Shown here piece by piece: positions 50,955-61,783 of a stretch of DNA of 64,000 bases (positions are counted from its first letter, which is position 1; every line of letters begins with the position of its first letter). Origin of the DNA: Tridacna crocea. Its lineage: Eukaryota; Mollusca; Bivalvia; Cardiida; Cardiidae. The notes under the pieces are model-generated. The model had not been told where the DNA came from. It was given only the letters and a program-made list of their open reading frames with translations, and searched no databases. Location of the stretch: assembly GCA_943736015.1 (NCBI GenBank), contig OX031068.1, forward strand, positions 24,064,296 through 24,128,295. The letters are read 5' to 3'. The translations under genes were made by a program, and so were the position numbers.

Positions 50955-51181
50955 TTAACTCTTGACCAAACAATCCCTGGTTTTTACGACACAGATAGAA
51001 GCCTTTTGAAAACATTGTGGGAAAAGGAGAAAATGCTGGTAACCAGCATTTTATCCTTTTCCCACAATGTTTTCTACCCTGCTGGAAACAAATTTCCATT
51101 TTTGAGTTTCGTTTAATTTGTAGTCTACAAGTGCTTGCAATTTGGAAAAGTTTAAAAAAACTTCATTTGGGAAAGGGTCAA
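50955..51181 (+). mobile_element. HP-A copy, A1, inner 1
   Basis: TTAACTCTTGACCAAACAAT to ATTTGGGAAAGGGTCAA. Confidence 0.82.
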
Positions 51182-51406
51182 CTCTTCACCAAACATCAAA
51201 ATTTTAGACAAGTCCAATATGAAAGCACTTGCTGATGACAAACATAACTTAAAAATTGAAATTTGTTTCCAGCAGGGTTGAAAACCTTATGTTATGGGTA
51301 AAGGAGAAAATGTTGGTTACCAGCATTTTGTTCTTTTCCCACACTGTTTTCAAAAGGCTTCTTTCTCAGGGTCATAAAAACCAGGGATTGTTTGGTAAAG
51401 GGTTAA
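51178..51406 (-). mobile_element. HP-A copy, A1, inner 2
   Basis: TCAACTCTTCACCAAACATC to TTTGGTAAAGGGTTAA; joined to inner 1 at a shared T(C/T)AA. Confidence 0.82.
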
Positions 51407-51569
51407 TAGGGTTGAAATGTTGTGGGAAAAGGAGAAAATGCTGGCTCCTTTTTCCACAAAGTTTTCTACCCTTCCCGAATCAAATTTCAATATGTGAGTC
51501 ACATTTATTTTGTCGTCTGCAAATGGTTTCAATTTGGACTAGTCCAAAATTTTGTCGATTGATAAAGAC

Positions 51570-51787
51570 TTAACCCATTACCACACAATCCCTACTTTTG
51601 ACGACCCTGAGAAAGAAGCCTTTAGAAAATATTGTGGGAAAAGGAGAAAATGCTGGTGACCAGCATTTTCTCCTTTTCCCACAATGTTTTCTATCCTTCA
51701 TAAAACAAATTTCAAATTTTTTAGTCACTTTTATTTTATCGTCTGCATATGCTTTCGATTTGGACAAGCCTAAAACTGTTTGGTAAC
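51570..51787 (+). mobile_element. HP-A copy, A1
   Basis: TTAACCCATTACCACACAAT; right end shortened (CTAAAACTGTTTGGTAA). Confidence 0.85.
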
Positions 51788-51864
51788 TACTAAATGTGTT
51801 TCAAATGGTGGGATGTGTGTTTGAAAAGGTAGAAAACTCCTTGGAAAAGGAGAAAATGCTGCAT

Positions 51865-52045
51865 CCATAATTATGTGAATGGCTTGCTTTGTTGAATGTT
51901 TCACAAAGACAACTGAATCATGAGTTAGACTGGTCCTTTTACTTGCAAAAAAATTACCACTATGGCAGAAAGATTTGACCCAGGTCAGCCTATGCAGACT
52001 GCCAGACTGACCTTGGTTGATAGTGTTTGCGGAGGCATTAAACCC
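51865..52045 (-). repeat. GTCAGCCTATGCAGACTG-type short repeat
   Basis: TTGACCCAGGTCAGCCTATG palindrome with TCATGAGTTAGACTGGTCC flank, related to 276-425. Confidence 0.45.
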
Positions 52046-52100
52046 CTTTTTCTTGGAGCATAGCTCACATTTTTCTATTTATTCTTGTTTCTTCTTTCAG

Positions 52101-52187
52101 GAGATTGAGTGATTCAAGAGAGCTATATGAAAGTGAGCAATTAAAATCTCTCAAAGCACAAGTCAGAGAATTAGAGGACCATGTGAG
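52101..52187 (+). CDS. CEP63: CEP63/DEUP1-like, coding exon 10
   Basis: 87 nt, completes Arg346, residues 347-374, ends with two bases of Ser375; acceptor cttctttcAG, donor AG|GTATAA. LSDSRELYESEQLKSLKAQV then RELEDHV. The AG split at both ends (phase 2) agrees with its neighbours. Confidence 0.82.
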
Positions 52188-52701
52188 GTATAAAGCAGTA
52201 TATTTATTTAAGAAATAATCTTCTTTCTATCATGGTTTATTGTTCAATGAGGGCAGGGTTTATTCATTGCACATCATAACTCACAATGTGATTTATTGAA
52301 CGATAAACCACAACAGAAAGATTATTTCGATTCTAACATGACCAATTTTTTACGAAGAAAAACAAGTTCATCCTTAGAGTAACAACACGGATGAAGATTA
52401 TGTTTCATTGAATAACTGACTAACCTGCTTTATACAGAATGACGTCACTCTGAACGAAATGTTGCAGATTGTATCACGCTTTCCTTGTACTGTGTTTTTA
52501 GACACGTATTTGTGTGTCATGTTAGAATGTAAAATACTTTTTGTATATTGGGGGAATTTTTAGCTCAGCTGTTTTCAAAGAATTGGTCAAGTTGTTGTCA
52601 TGTTTGTTTTAATGTCATGCAAAAAGTCTGACATTTTGCAATACCTTTGTCATTACTGAAGATATATACACATAGTTCAAACCACAACTAATTGTTCACC
52701 A

Positions 52702-52929
52702 TTAACCCTTTTCCACACAACAAAATTTAAGACTTGTCCAAATTGAAAGCATTTTCAGACTACAAATTACATTTGGATCAACTTTATCTAGTTGTATCAA
52801 GAAGGGTTGAAAACATTGTGGGAAAAAGAGAAAATGCTTGTAACCAGCATTTTCTCCTTTTCCCACAATGTTTTCAAAACTCATGTCCTTTAGGGGTCAT
52901 TAAAACTTGGAACTTTGTGGTAAAGAGTG
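52702..52929 (-). mobile_element. HP-A copy, A1
   Basis: TTAACCCTTTTCCACACAAC to TTTGTGGTAAAGAGTGA; apex GCTTGTAACCAGC. Confidence 0.83.
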
Positions 52930-53126
52930 AAAAGAGGAACTTGTATCAGTATAGCAGGTAACCATTATAGTATTTTTGACACGGCTTTTACCCTTTTGCG
53001 ACTTAAAGTTATCAATCAGTGTGTTTTTAAAAGCAATATGAGCAGAGCCTGTGCACCAACATGCCATGCTCTTGTGTACTAATTTTTTGCACAACTTATT
53101 TTACAGGCCACTGGAATATTTTGCCC

Positions 53127-53344
53127 TTAACTCTGTACCAAAGGACAAAATTTTAGACTAGTCCAAGTTGAAAGCAGTTACAAAAGACAATTAAGCTTAG
53201 CTCAAGTGATAATGTATGCCTTCAATAGGCCAGAAAACATGGAGAAAATGCTGGTTACTAACATTTTGTCCTTTTCCCACAAAGTTTTCAAAAAGCTTTC
53301 TTTCTCTGGGTCGTTAAAACTCGGGTTTGTGTTGTAAAGGGTTA
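53127..53344 (-). mobile_element. HP-A copy touching the coding exon 11 acceptor
   Basis: TTAACTCTGTACCAAAGGAC to GTTGTAAAGGGTTA, followed by a short T-rich run, CAC and AG. Confidence 0.83.
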
Positions 53345-53357
53345 TTTTTTTTCACAG

Positions 53358-53469
53358 TCGAACAAAGAGAAATGAACAGTTGCTTTCTGCAGAAAATACA
53401 CAACTTGAAACAGAACTTGGGTCAAAAAGGGAGGAATGTCACAGTTTAAACAGGAAAGTTGAACAGAAG
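53358..53469 (+). CDS. CEP63: CEP63/DEUP1-like, coding exon 11
   Basis: 112 nt, residues 375-412, acceptor ttttttttcacAG, donor AAG|GTAAGA. SRTKRNEQLLSAENTQLETE then REECHSLNRKVEQK. Its polypyrimidine tract starts at the end of an HP-A element. Confidence 0.82.
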
Positions 53470-53534
53470 GTAAGAATTTCATCCATGCACAAACTATGTA
53501 TCTATTACCCTCGATAGAAATTTGTTTTGTTTTT

Positions 53535-55376
53535 AGCTCTGCTGAGCACAACGTGCTCAAGGGGAGCTATTAGAATCACCCGGTGTCTGTCGTGCATTGT
53601 CAGTAATTCTTTAAACATCAACTCCTCCTAAACCGCTGGGCCAATTTGGACCAAACTTGGCTGGAATGTTTCTTGGGAGGTCCGTCCTCTTGAAAGATTA
53701 TTCACAGAATTTGATTTCGTCAAAAATTCTGGTTGCCATGCAGGCCTCCTAGTGAAACTTTTAAAACCTTTAAAAACCTTTAATTTCAGAGCAAACCTTT
53801 AAAACCTTTACATTTCCCCAGAAAACCTTTAAAACGCCAAAATAGCCTGTAATTCTCACTCAAAACTTTATATTTGCTCTGACTGGTTGCCGTGCTAGCT
53901 TAAAGCAAGCAATGGATTTTGTTCTGCAGGAGCTATGTATGATATAGATATGCAGAGAAAATAGGTATACACATTAAATAAGATATGTATTATATTGCAT
54001 AATTCAAACAGTATATAACATCAAAAAATGACTTTGGTATGACTGTGGGTTTAATAAAGAAATGAGAACTTCGACGAAAATAGCCTTTATTTACTCTTTA
54101 TTTTTTCATATTTTACACTAAAGGGCCTTTATTTTCATACATTGGAGCCTTTATAAAAACCTTTATTTTTGTTTTGGCCTGCTAGGAGGCCTGGCCATGG
54201 CAACCAAATTGAATTTTCTAGGAAATTCGTTGGGTCAGATTTTGAAATAATTGCACAGAAATGTTCCTTGGGTGACCCTTTTCAAAAATTGTTCATGAAA
54301 TTTTGATCCGTCAAGAAACATGGCTCTAGTGAATGGTGGCTACTTGCACTATACAGAAATGAAGGAATTCTTAAAAATTATACTTCTCTAAAACCGCTGG
54401 TCAGATTTTGAAATAGTTTCACACAAATGTTACTTGGATGACCCTTTTCAAAAATGTTCACAAAATTTTGATCCGTCAAGAATTATGGCTCTGGTGAATG
54501 GGGGCTACTTGCACTATAGAGAAATGAAGAAATTCTTAAACATTCTTCTTCTCTGAAACTGCTGGTCAGAATTTGAAATAATTTCACAGAGATGTTCCTT
54601 GGATGACCCTTTTCAAAAAGTATACATGAAATTTTGATCTGTCAAAAACCATGGCTCTGGTGAATGGGGGCTGCTTGGACTATATAGAAATGAAGAAATT
54701 CTTAAAAACTCTTCTTCTGTGAAACTGCTGGTCAGATTTTGAATCATTTCACAGAAGTGTTCCTTGGATGACCCTTTTCAAAAGTGTTCGCAAAATTTTG
54801 ATCCGTCAAGAATCATGGCTCTGGTGAATGGGGGCTACTTGCACTATAGGGAAATAAAGAAATTCTTAAACATTTTTCTTCTCTGAAACCACTGGTCAGA
54901 ATTTGAAATAATTTCACAGAGGTGTTCCTTGGATGACCCTTTTCAAAAATTGTTTGCGAAATTTTGATCCGTCAAGAATTACGGCTCTGGTGAATGCGGG
55001 CTACTTTCACTACACGGAAATGAAGAAATTCTTAAAAACTCTTCTGCTCTGAAACTGCTGGTCAGATTTGAAATAATTTCACAGAAATGTTCCTTTGATG
55101 ACCCTTTTCAAAATTGTTCGCGAAATTTTGATAGGTCAAGAAACATGGCTCTGGTGAATGGTGGCTACTTGCACTATAGGGAAATGAAGAAATTCCTAAA
55201 AATTCTTCTTTTCTGAAACTGCTGATCAGATTTTGGAAGGACTTTTACAGGTGACCTTTTGAAAATTGCTTGGCAAAATAATGAATTTGTTTCCAGTGTT
55301 TCAATACCTCAAAAAAAATGGCTATGGTCTTCTCAAAAATTCAAGTGAGCGATTCAGGGCAATCTTGGCCCTCTTG
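53535..55376 (-). mobile_element. long element with six ~164-bp tandem units, reverse
   Basis: Reverse of the 18.5-kb type: starts at AGCTCTGCTGAGCACAACGTG and ends GATTCAGGGCAATCTTGGCC then CTCTTG. GTGAATGGGGGCTACTTGCA recurs near 54332, 54496, 54662, 54826, 54990 and 55156. In the CEP63 intron after exon 11; carries a nested element. Confidence 0.75.
53735..54199. mobile_element. 453-bp nested element, 12-bp TIRs, 6-bp duplication
   Basis: Element 53741-54193 starts CAGGCCTCCTAG and ends CTAGGAGGCCTG (perfect inverse), with GCCATG on each side (53735-53740 and 54194-54199). The interior has AAACCTTTAAAACCTTT-type runs at one end and CCTTTATTTT runs at the other. No coding sequence. Confidence 0.83.
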
Positions 55377-55464
55377 TGTAGAAGATTTATTACCAAATTG
55401 TGGAAAATTGTGTAACTGCTTAAGTTTAGCAGTTTACCTCAATGTCTGCCCTTGTAGTCTTGTA

Positions 55465-55678
55465 TTAACCTTTTACCAAACTGGTTCAAATTGAAAGCAT
55501 TTGCAGATGACACAATAAATGTTACTCAAAAATTGAAATTTGTTTCCAGCTGGGTAGAAAACATTGTTGGAAAAGGAGAAAATGCTGGTTACCAGCATTT
55601 TCTCCTTTTCCCACAATGTTTTCAAAAGCTTTCCTTCTCAGGGTCGTCAAAAGTCGGGATTATGTGGTAAAGAGTTAA
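55465..55678 (-). mobile_element. HP-A copy, A1
   Basis: TTAACCTTTTACCAAACTGG to ATGTGGTAAAGAGTTAA; shares its TTAA with the next copy. Confidence 0.87.
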
Positions 55679-55890
55679 CTCTTTACACACATAACTCTGA
55701 GTTTTAAAGACCCCGAGATGAAGCCTTTTGAAAATGTTATTGAAAAAACGAAAAAGCTGGTAACCAGCAATTTCATTTTGTCACAATATTTTCTACCCTA
55801 TAAAAAACATGTTATCATTAATTCAATGATGAATTAGTTGTCTGCCAAATGCTTTTAATTCAATTTAATTCAATGCCAAATTCTTTACCA
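55675..55890 (+). mobile_element. HP-A copy, decayed
   Basis: TTAACTCTTTACACACATAA start; stem GAAAAAGCTGGTAACCAGC; right end unclear. Confidence 0.6.
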
Positions 55891-55894
55891 AGAT

Positions 55895-56255
55895 TATGAC
55901 AATAGACAATGTTACTATTTTCATTCCACTTTCATTGCTGATTTTTTTTTGTGGTTTTTGTGCTCTTAGGAAGCTAGCCATGGGTGTTGATAAGTGTTGG
56001 GTGTTTTTTAGAGAAAACAAAAGGCTTTCACTTAAAAGTTGAACTGACTCCTGTGAAACATGGGTTCAAATGGCAATAAACAATTTCTATGCAACATATT
56101 TTCTGGCCTTACAGAAACTGATAAAAAGCCGATTTGAAAAATGTACACAAAAATAAACTTACAGTAATGTAGGAAATATGTAGCCAAAAGGAGGATTTGC
56201 TCTTCCTACTATGTTTGTGAAAGCACTCAAATGTTACGGTATAGAGTCATCTCTT
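55895..56255. other. intron DNA, no feature seen
   Basis: AT-rich; nothing recognised. Confidence 0.4.
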
Positions 56256-56256
56256 A

Positions 56257-56483
56257 TTAACTCTTTACCGAACAACAAAATTATAGGCTAGTCCAGATTG
56301 AAAGCACTTGCAGAGGACAACAGAAAGGTAACTGAAAAATTGAAATTTGTTTTGAGCAGGATAGAAAACACTGTGGGAAAAGGAGAAAATGCTGGTTACT
56401 AGCATTTTCTCCTTTCTCCATGATGTTTTCAAAAGACTTCTATCTCAGGGTCTAAAACCAGGGATTGTTTGATAAAGGGTTGA
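56257..56483 (-). mobile_element. HP-A copy, A1
   Basis: TTAACTCTTTACCGAACAAC to GTTTGATAAAGGGTTGA. Confidence 0.85.
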
Positions 56484-56558
56484 TATAGGATTGAATATGA
56501 ATAAAAACAATTATAGACAACTCTATCTTAATTTTCTTCATTGTCTTTCAACTATTAG

Positions 56559-56585
56559 AGACTTCAGGAGCAGCTCAAAACAATG
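56559..56585 (+). CDS. CEP63: CEP63/DEUP1-like, 27-nt microexon 12
   Basis: Nine codons RLQEQLKTM, phase 0/0, acceptor caactattAG preceded by a pyrimidine-rich run, donor ATG|GTAAAG. The peptide fits a coiled coil and the phase is compatible. So small an exon could be chance; leaving it out would also keep frame. Confidence 0.55.
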
Positions 56586-56692
56586 GTAAAGTTATGTTTG
56601 AAGCTAATTAGTTGACGGTATCCTGTTCCGTCATAATTTTATGTGGTTATGGACTCTTTGTTTAGCCTGTTTGTATTCAGTACAGACAACTT

Positions 56693-56895
56693 TTAACCCT
56701 TTATCACACAATCCTAACTTTTAACATTTTGAGAAACAAGGCTTTTGAAAATATTGTGGTCAAAGGAGAAAACGTTGGTAGTTGTCTTTTTTTCTTCACT
56801 TTCAAGATCCATTCATTTTAGTCAGATTGATTTGTTGCCTTAAAATGCTTTCAAATAAGATAAATCTAAAATTTTTATTGTCTGGTAAAGTGTTA
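56693..56895 (+). mobile_element. HP-A copy, decayed
   Basis: TTAACCCTTTATCACACAAT to GTCTGGTAAAGTGTTAA; left arm kept, right arm unrecognisable. Confidence 0.65.
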
Positions 56896-57105
56896 AAACT
56901 CTACCTTGACCGCTAGTAGATAATTTTGGAATTGACCTTGTGAAGTGTTGATAACAAAAATCATGGTTTTGATGCTAAACATTATGGTAACATGAAAAAC
57001 CTTCAGTAAAAAGAAGTTTCATCATTTTCCATCATGTTTTAAAAAAGGTATCTGCTGCCAGATCAGAAATAAGTTGTCTGCAAGAGGGAATGGAGCTTAT
57101 CTGTA

Positions 57106-57235
57106 ACAGTATAGAAAACATTGTGGGAAAAGGAGAAAATGCTGGTTACCAGCATTTTCTCCTTTTCCCACAATGTTTTCAAAAGCTGTCCTACTCAGGG
57201 TTGTTTAAACTTGGAATTGTGTGTTAAAGCATCAG
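57106..57235 (-). mobile_element. HP-A copy, left half missing
   Basis: Perfect hairpin AAACATTGTGGGAAAAGGAG / inverse, end TTGTGTGTTAAAGCAT. Confidence 0.75.
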
Positions 57236-57320
57236 TTGTCAACAGGATTTGAGTAAATATGTCAGATAATTCTACTGATAGTTACTGAAAATTTAGATGC
57301 CAAGAATAAAAAATGGACAA

Positions 57321-57524
57321 GGTTCCATATTCACCAACCATTCCTAAAAAGGTTCTCATTGATAGTCTCCTGAACTTTCTTGAAAATAACACTACTTCTG
57401 ATTGGCTAAACCATTTGATTTAGCCTATCAGAAGTTGTGTTGCTTTCAAATTCTGAAGAAAAAAAAATGCATTGGCAAAATAAGATAAAGAATGTTCCTG
57501 AGATTGGTTTGTGAATATGTACAC
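57321..57524 (+). mobile_element. HP-B MITE, diverged
   Basis: GGTTCCATATTCACCAACCA to GTTTGTGAATATGTAC; an A-rich insertion lies in the right arm. Confidence 0.7.
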
Positions 57525-58255
57525 AGTTTTCAGTTCTATTGTGGCGTCTTGATCCTGAAGGTTTTTGGAGACTTTCCAAAAGTATTGTACACATTACTAC
57601 TAGTATATGCTTGAGGTTAGCCTTACTTCCAGTCCGTTCATTTTTCCCATTTCTATCATTCGGACATTACTTTGTCAAAAAATGACACCAAGGGGACTTA
57701 AAGAACTGATCACAGCGACATGTACTTTACCCCATCTCACAATGGGTAAAGTAGCAATTCGTTTTCAAACATAAATAGCTGAAAATAGATTCTGAAATTC
57801 CAATAGCATCGGTTTGGTTACTTCATGTTTGTGCTCAATCTTTTAAAATATTAACCACAAAATTTCATACAGGTTATTTACAATGACTTTGGAGGATAGC
57901 TTAACAATATCTGCTACTTGTTTGGCTGTTTGACGCTGAAAGTTTTTCAAACAGATGCTCTAGCAGGTGTTGACATTGAAGGTAGATGATGAATTGGTTG
58001 CAAAATGTGCAAATCCATCATGATTAGCATTATGACGTCACGCTATAAGCAAGTCTATAATTGGATTATCGGCAGGATTTATACTTATGGGAGACCCTCG
58101 AATGTCCCCCTGGTGGTAAATATACGGAAAGCGATAAGTAGGAGGCAATTGTAAGAAGAGCATGGTACAGAGTAATTAAAATTATCACCGCCTAGACCCA
58201 GGCTAGTTAGAGGTCGTTTTTTGGCAAGAATGTTTCTCAAAAAAAGCAGGCAGTG
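57525..58255. other. intron DNA, no feature seen
   Basis: Includes TTATGACGTCACGCTATAAG at about 58030; no exon or repeat family recognised. Confidence 0.4.
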
Positions 58256-58257
58256 AA

Positions 58258-58395
58258 ACACTAAGATCTGACTTCACCTTCTTTTCAGCTGGTCTTGACC
58301 TACACTGTTCACAAATGGCAGTCTGATATTGATCTAAATTGTCTTCAGAAACAACTTTAGTTAGGCTGTAGAAAGGATCCATAGGTTGATGGTTA
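58258..58395 (+). mobile_element. HP-C fragment, decayed
   Basis: CTAAGATCTGACTTCACCTT and GGTCTTGACCTACACTGTTC; the palindrome is mostly lost. Confidence 0.4.
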
Positions 58396-58446
58396 TTTGC
58401 AGTAGTTACTATTTATAAAATACAATATATATGTTTTTAGTTTGTC

Positions 58447-58678
58447 TTAACTCTTTACCACACAAGAAAATTTTAGACTAGTCCAAATTGGAAGCATTTG
58501 CAGATGACAAATGTGACTGATAAGTTGAAATTTGGTTTTCACTGTTTTGAAAGGGTAGAAAACATTGTGGGAAAAGGAGAAAATGCTGGTTACCAGCATT
58601 TTCTTCTTTTCCAACAATGTTTTCAAAAGGCTTCTTTCTCAGAGTCGATAAAAGTCAGGATTGTGTGGAAGAGAGTTT
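58447..58678 (-). mobile_element. HP-A copy, A1
   Basis: TTAACTCTTTACCACACAAG to GATTGTGTGGAAGAGAGTT. Confidence 0.83.
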
Positions 58679-59093
58679 TTAATGTTTTTTTTTATTTTAT
58701 TTTTTCTGTATGTTGATTTTTCATTTTTGAAAATGATTCAATTTAAAGATAGCATCGGTAATTTCGGAACTGGGAAAGGGAATGCTAAAATAGTTTATTT
58801 TAAGAGAAATAGGAGTTGTTAAGTTTTACGTGTATGGTTGTATCGCTTCAAATAGTAGGATACTAAAAACTGTAGCTGACCTCGGAAAGAGCTGCATGTT
58901 GCATGTTGTGAAAAGTAAGAGAAATTTTGGTTTTGTAGTGTATGGGTCAGGTTTTGTATTATTTGTGGATGGAAACAAAAAAGACCAGAGATTGTGTATG
59001 GCTTTCTGTCATTGTTTTTAGGAAAATTTCTTTTGTTGTACTATTCATATTAATTGTGGACTTAATCCATTTTCGTAAAATCAAAGCTCACAG

Positions 59094-59215
59094 CCTTTAG
59101 GAAGATGACTTTTGAAAACATTGTGGGAAAAGTAGAAGATGGTGGTGACCAGCATTTTCCTCTTTTCGTAATGTTTTTCTTACTTTTTCGCAGACAAATC
59201 CCATAATTTGAGCTG
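59094..59215 (+). mobile_element. HP-A copy, decayed
   Basis: CCTTTAGGAAGATGACTTTT, apex GGTGGTGACCAGC, right end lost. Confidence 0.5.
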
Positions 59216-59242
59216 CAAAGTATATTTTTACATGCAAAGCTT

Positions 59243-59462
59243 ATTAACTCAGTTCTGACTTTTTACAACCTTGAGAAAGAAAGCCTTTGAAAACATTGTG
59301 GGGAAAAAGAGAAAATGCTGGTAACCAGCATTTTCTCTTTTTCCCACAATGTTTTCTACCCTTCCCAAATCAATTTTCAATTTTTGATTCACATTTATTT
59401 TGTTGTCTGCAAATGCCTTAAATTTGGACAGGTCCAAAATTTTGTCATTTGGTAAAGAGTTA
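59243..59462 (+). mobile_element. HP-A copy, A1
   Basis: TTAACTCAGTTCTGACTTTT to CATTTGGTAAAGAGTTAA, hairpin intact with one paired change (AAAAAGAG / CTCTTTTT). Confidence 0.85.
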
Positions 59463-59702
59463 ATAGAAACATGTCTAGAATTTGTGCATTGCATGTGTGT
59501 TCCAGTAGATTGCTTCTAAAAGTGCTAAAAACCACACAAGTTGCCTTCACAGACCTTTTGGACTCTTGCTCAAACAAAGCATGCTCAGTACTGTCTGATC
59601 TTGACCTGTACTTACAGCGATTTTATGAGATACTTTTACCAAAGGAGCATTGAAAATAAATACCAGTACACGTATTGATATGCTAATTTTTTCCCCCGCT
59701 GA

Positions 59703-59939
59703 TTAACTCTTCACCAAAGGACAAAATTTTTGACTCAAACAAATTGGAAGCAATTACTGTAATACAGTCATCAAAATAAAGAAAGCTTGAGTGATGATTT
59801 CTTTCTTTGGTAGGATAGAAAACATTGTAGGAAAAGGAGAAAATAATGATTACCGGCATTTTCTCCTTTTCCCACAATTTTTTCAGAGGCTTTCTTCTTC
59901 AGGGTCATTGAAACTCGGGAATGTGCAATAAAGAGTTAA
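59703..59939 (-). mobile_element. HP-A copy, diverged
   Basis: TTAACTCTTCACCAAAGGAC to GTGCAATAAAGAGTTAA. Confidence 0.75.
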
Positions 59940-60055
59940 GGTAGCCATATATACATGAAATTTGGCATTGTAATACTATTTTAAGCTTTTCAGAACTGAC
60001 AGAAATTTTTGATTTACTGTAAATGATTGAACCAATTAACCATACATATACATGC

Positions 60056-60140
60056 ATATTGTCGGTTTGCTTCCAAAACCTTGTAACTACAGCTTGTAAC
60101 AAGCTGTAGTTACGAGGTTTTGGAAGCAAACCGACAATAT
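60056..60140. repeat. 85-bp near-perfect inverted repeat
   Basis: ATATTGTCGGTTTGCTTCCA ... meets its inverse at AGCTTGTAACAAGCT. Unclassified palindrome in the intron before exon 13. Confidence 0.85.
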
Positions 60141-60387
60141 CATTTTTGTAGCTGCCAGCCCTGCTAGCAGAGTTCTTGCAATCATTGTGGGAAGAGGTTT
60201 TTTTACACGCAGCTAGCTTCTTTTGCCAGGCTTTACCCTTCTTTCAGTTAATTTTCCTTCATATGATTCATAATGGCTAATGGCATACCTAAAAATATCT
60301 TGTCTGGCAATCATTGTCCACATGACTTGTGAATTCGGCATAAATTTTCATAGTTATATGATACTGTACAAAAGTATTATTATTCAG

Positions 60388-60522
60388 AAAGCAGATGTAG
60401 ACAGACTGGAGGTAGAGTTATCTGAAGTGAAGAGCCAGTTACTTACAGCTCAGGGAAAACTGTTCTCCATGACAAGTGGTCATGAGTCTGAAGTAGAAGC
60501 TATGAAGCAACAGTTAGAAAAG
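60388..60522 (+). CDS. CEP63: CEP63/DEUP1-like, coding exon 13
   Basis: 135 nt, residues 422-466, phase 0/0, acceptor tattattcAG, donor AAG|GTTAGT. KADVDRLEVELSEVKSQLLT then MTSGHESEVEAMKQQLEK. Leucine-spaced coiled coil. Confidence 0.82.
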
Positions 60523-60901
60523 GTTAGTTCAAAGTCTTTTTTTTTTTTTTGTATGATTATACTGCAAAGAAATTTCTTGTGATCTGATTAGATAATATGC
60601 CTCAAACATATAATATATTACGTACACTGGCAAACCAATGTAAAAGCAGTTTCCCTTTTGGGAGTTCGACGCAACAACCAAAATGGCAGCATTGATCAAG
60701 ATTTACATCATGATTATGCGCCGAGCTGCATGTTTTAGCATGTATTACCAAGGTTTCAGTGACGTCAGTTCCCAGTGACTCATTAAATTGGGGCACGCGG
60801 AAGGGAAATCCTACTTCGTCCGCGTACTCATTTTTAAAAAGAAAAAGTTAAAATTCGCTTAACATAAATGGAATGGTGAAACTGTGCAGTAAAATAGATT
60901 T

Positions 60902-61047
60902 TTTGTACGTTTATGTGACAGGGGACTTGGAAACTTGTTCACGGCTGTAGAAAATAATGTTGCCACCTCGCCTTCAGCTCTGGCCGACATTATTCTCTGC
61001 AGCCATGAACAAGTTTCCAAGTCCCCTGCCACCTGACTGTACAAATG
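60902..61047. repeat. 146-bp inverted repeat
   Basis: TTTGTACGTTTATGTGACAG and GACTTGGAAACTTGTTCACG pair with GAACAAGTTTCCAAGTCCCC ... CTGTACAAAT across a GCCTTCAGCTCTGG loop. Confidence 0.8.
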
Positions 61048-61053
61048 ATTTTG

Positions 61054-61282
61054 TTAACCCATTACCACACAATCCCTACTTTTGACGCCCCTGAGAAGGA
61101 AGCCTTTAGAAAACATTGTGGGAAAAGGAGAAAATGCTGGTAACCAGCATTTTCTCCTTTTCCCACAGTGTTTTCTATCCTTCACAAAGCAAATTTCAAA
61201 TTTTCAGTCACTTTGATTTTGTCGTCTGCAAATGCTTTCAATTTGGACCAGTCTAAAATATTGTCGTTTGGTAATGGGTTAA
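61054..61282 (+). mobile_element. HP-A copy, A1, near consensus
   Basis: TTAACCCATTACCACACAAT to GTTTGGTAATGGGTTAA, perfect hairpin. Confidence 0.92.
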
Positions 61283-61521
61283 GCCCACTTGTAGTAAGTA
61301 TGGCATACTTTTGTTTACTGCAGCTTCTTGTCTGTATGTCTGTGTGCTGGATTTGTTTTAGTCTGATTTCTGTATTTATGGAGCAATTTTCCAATGATTG
61401 AGTAGAAGTATCACAGAGGACATTAAATTTTATTCACTGAGATTGGAAATACATGCCATATTTTGTTCTTGAACTTGCTTTTGAAGACAAGTTGGTTTAA
61501 AGGTACAACCATAACAAACAA

Positions 61522-61605
61522 AGCTGTGGTGTCTAAGGTTGTGAGGTAGAACATTGCCTGGTAATCATGAGGTCCTGAGTTTGATGGCCGGACGCCAGTG
61601 TCAGC
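61522..61605 (+). mobile_element. possible tRNA-like SINE head
   Basis: GTGTCTAAGGTTGTGAGGTA and GGTCCTGAGTTTGATGGCC resemble A and B boxes; no body follows. Confidence 0.35.
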
Positions 61606-61662
61606 ATAATGAGGACGGTTTCAATATTACTGATATGAATGTGCTTGCCTGTTATAGAAGAG

Positions 61663-61783
61663 TTAACATCGTTGGAAAAGGAGAAAATGCTGGATACCAG
61701 CCTTGTCTCATTTTCCCACAATGTTTTCAAAAGGCTGCTTCCTTGAGGTCGTTAAAAGTTGGGATTGTGTGGTAAAGGATTAA
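61663..61783 (-). mobile_element. HP-A copy, left half missing
   Basis: Hairpin GGAGAAAATGCTGGATACCA with a mismatched right arm; end GTGTGGTAAAGGATTAA. Confidence 0.75.

Larger units (their letters stand above)
50859..51573. mobile_element. HP-A copy carrying two nested HP-A copies
   Basis: Outer left part TTAACCCTTTACCACACAGC...TTTTTCTTTAA; outer right part resumes at TTAATAGGGTTGAAATGTTG and ends GATAAAGACTTAA. Both outer ends are of the same (right-end) type, so the outer copy is symmetrical. Confidence 0.72.

Noticed and set aside
58830-59021. 63-aa ORF MYGCIASNSRILKTVADLGK...
   Set aside because: In an intron of the CEP63-like gene; no phase-compatible splice sites and no family recognised.
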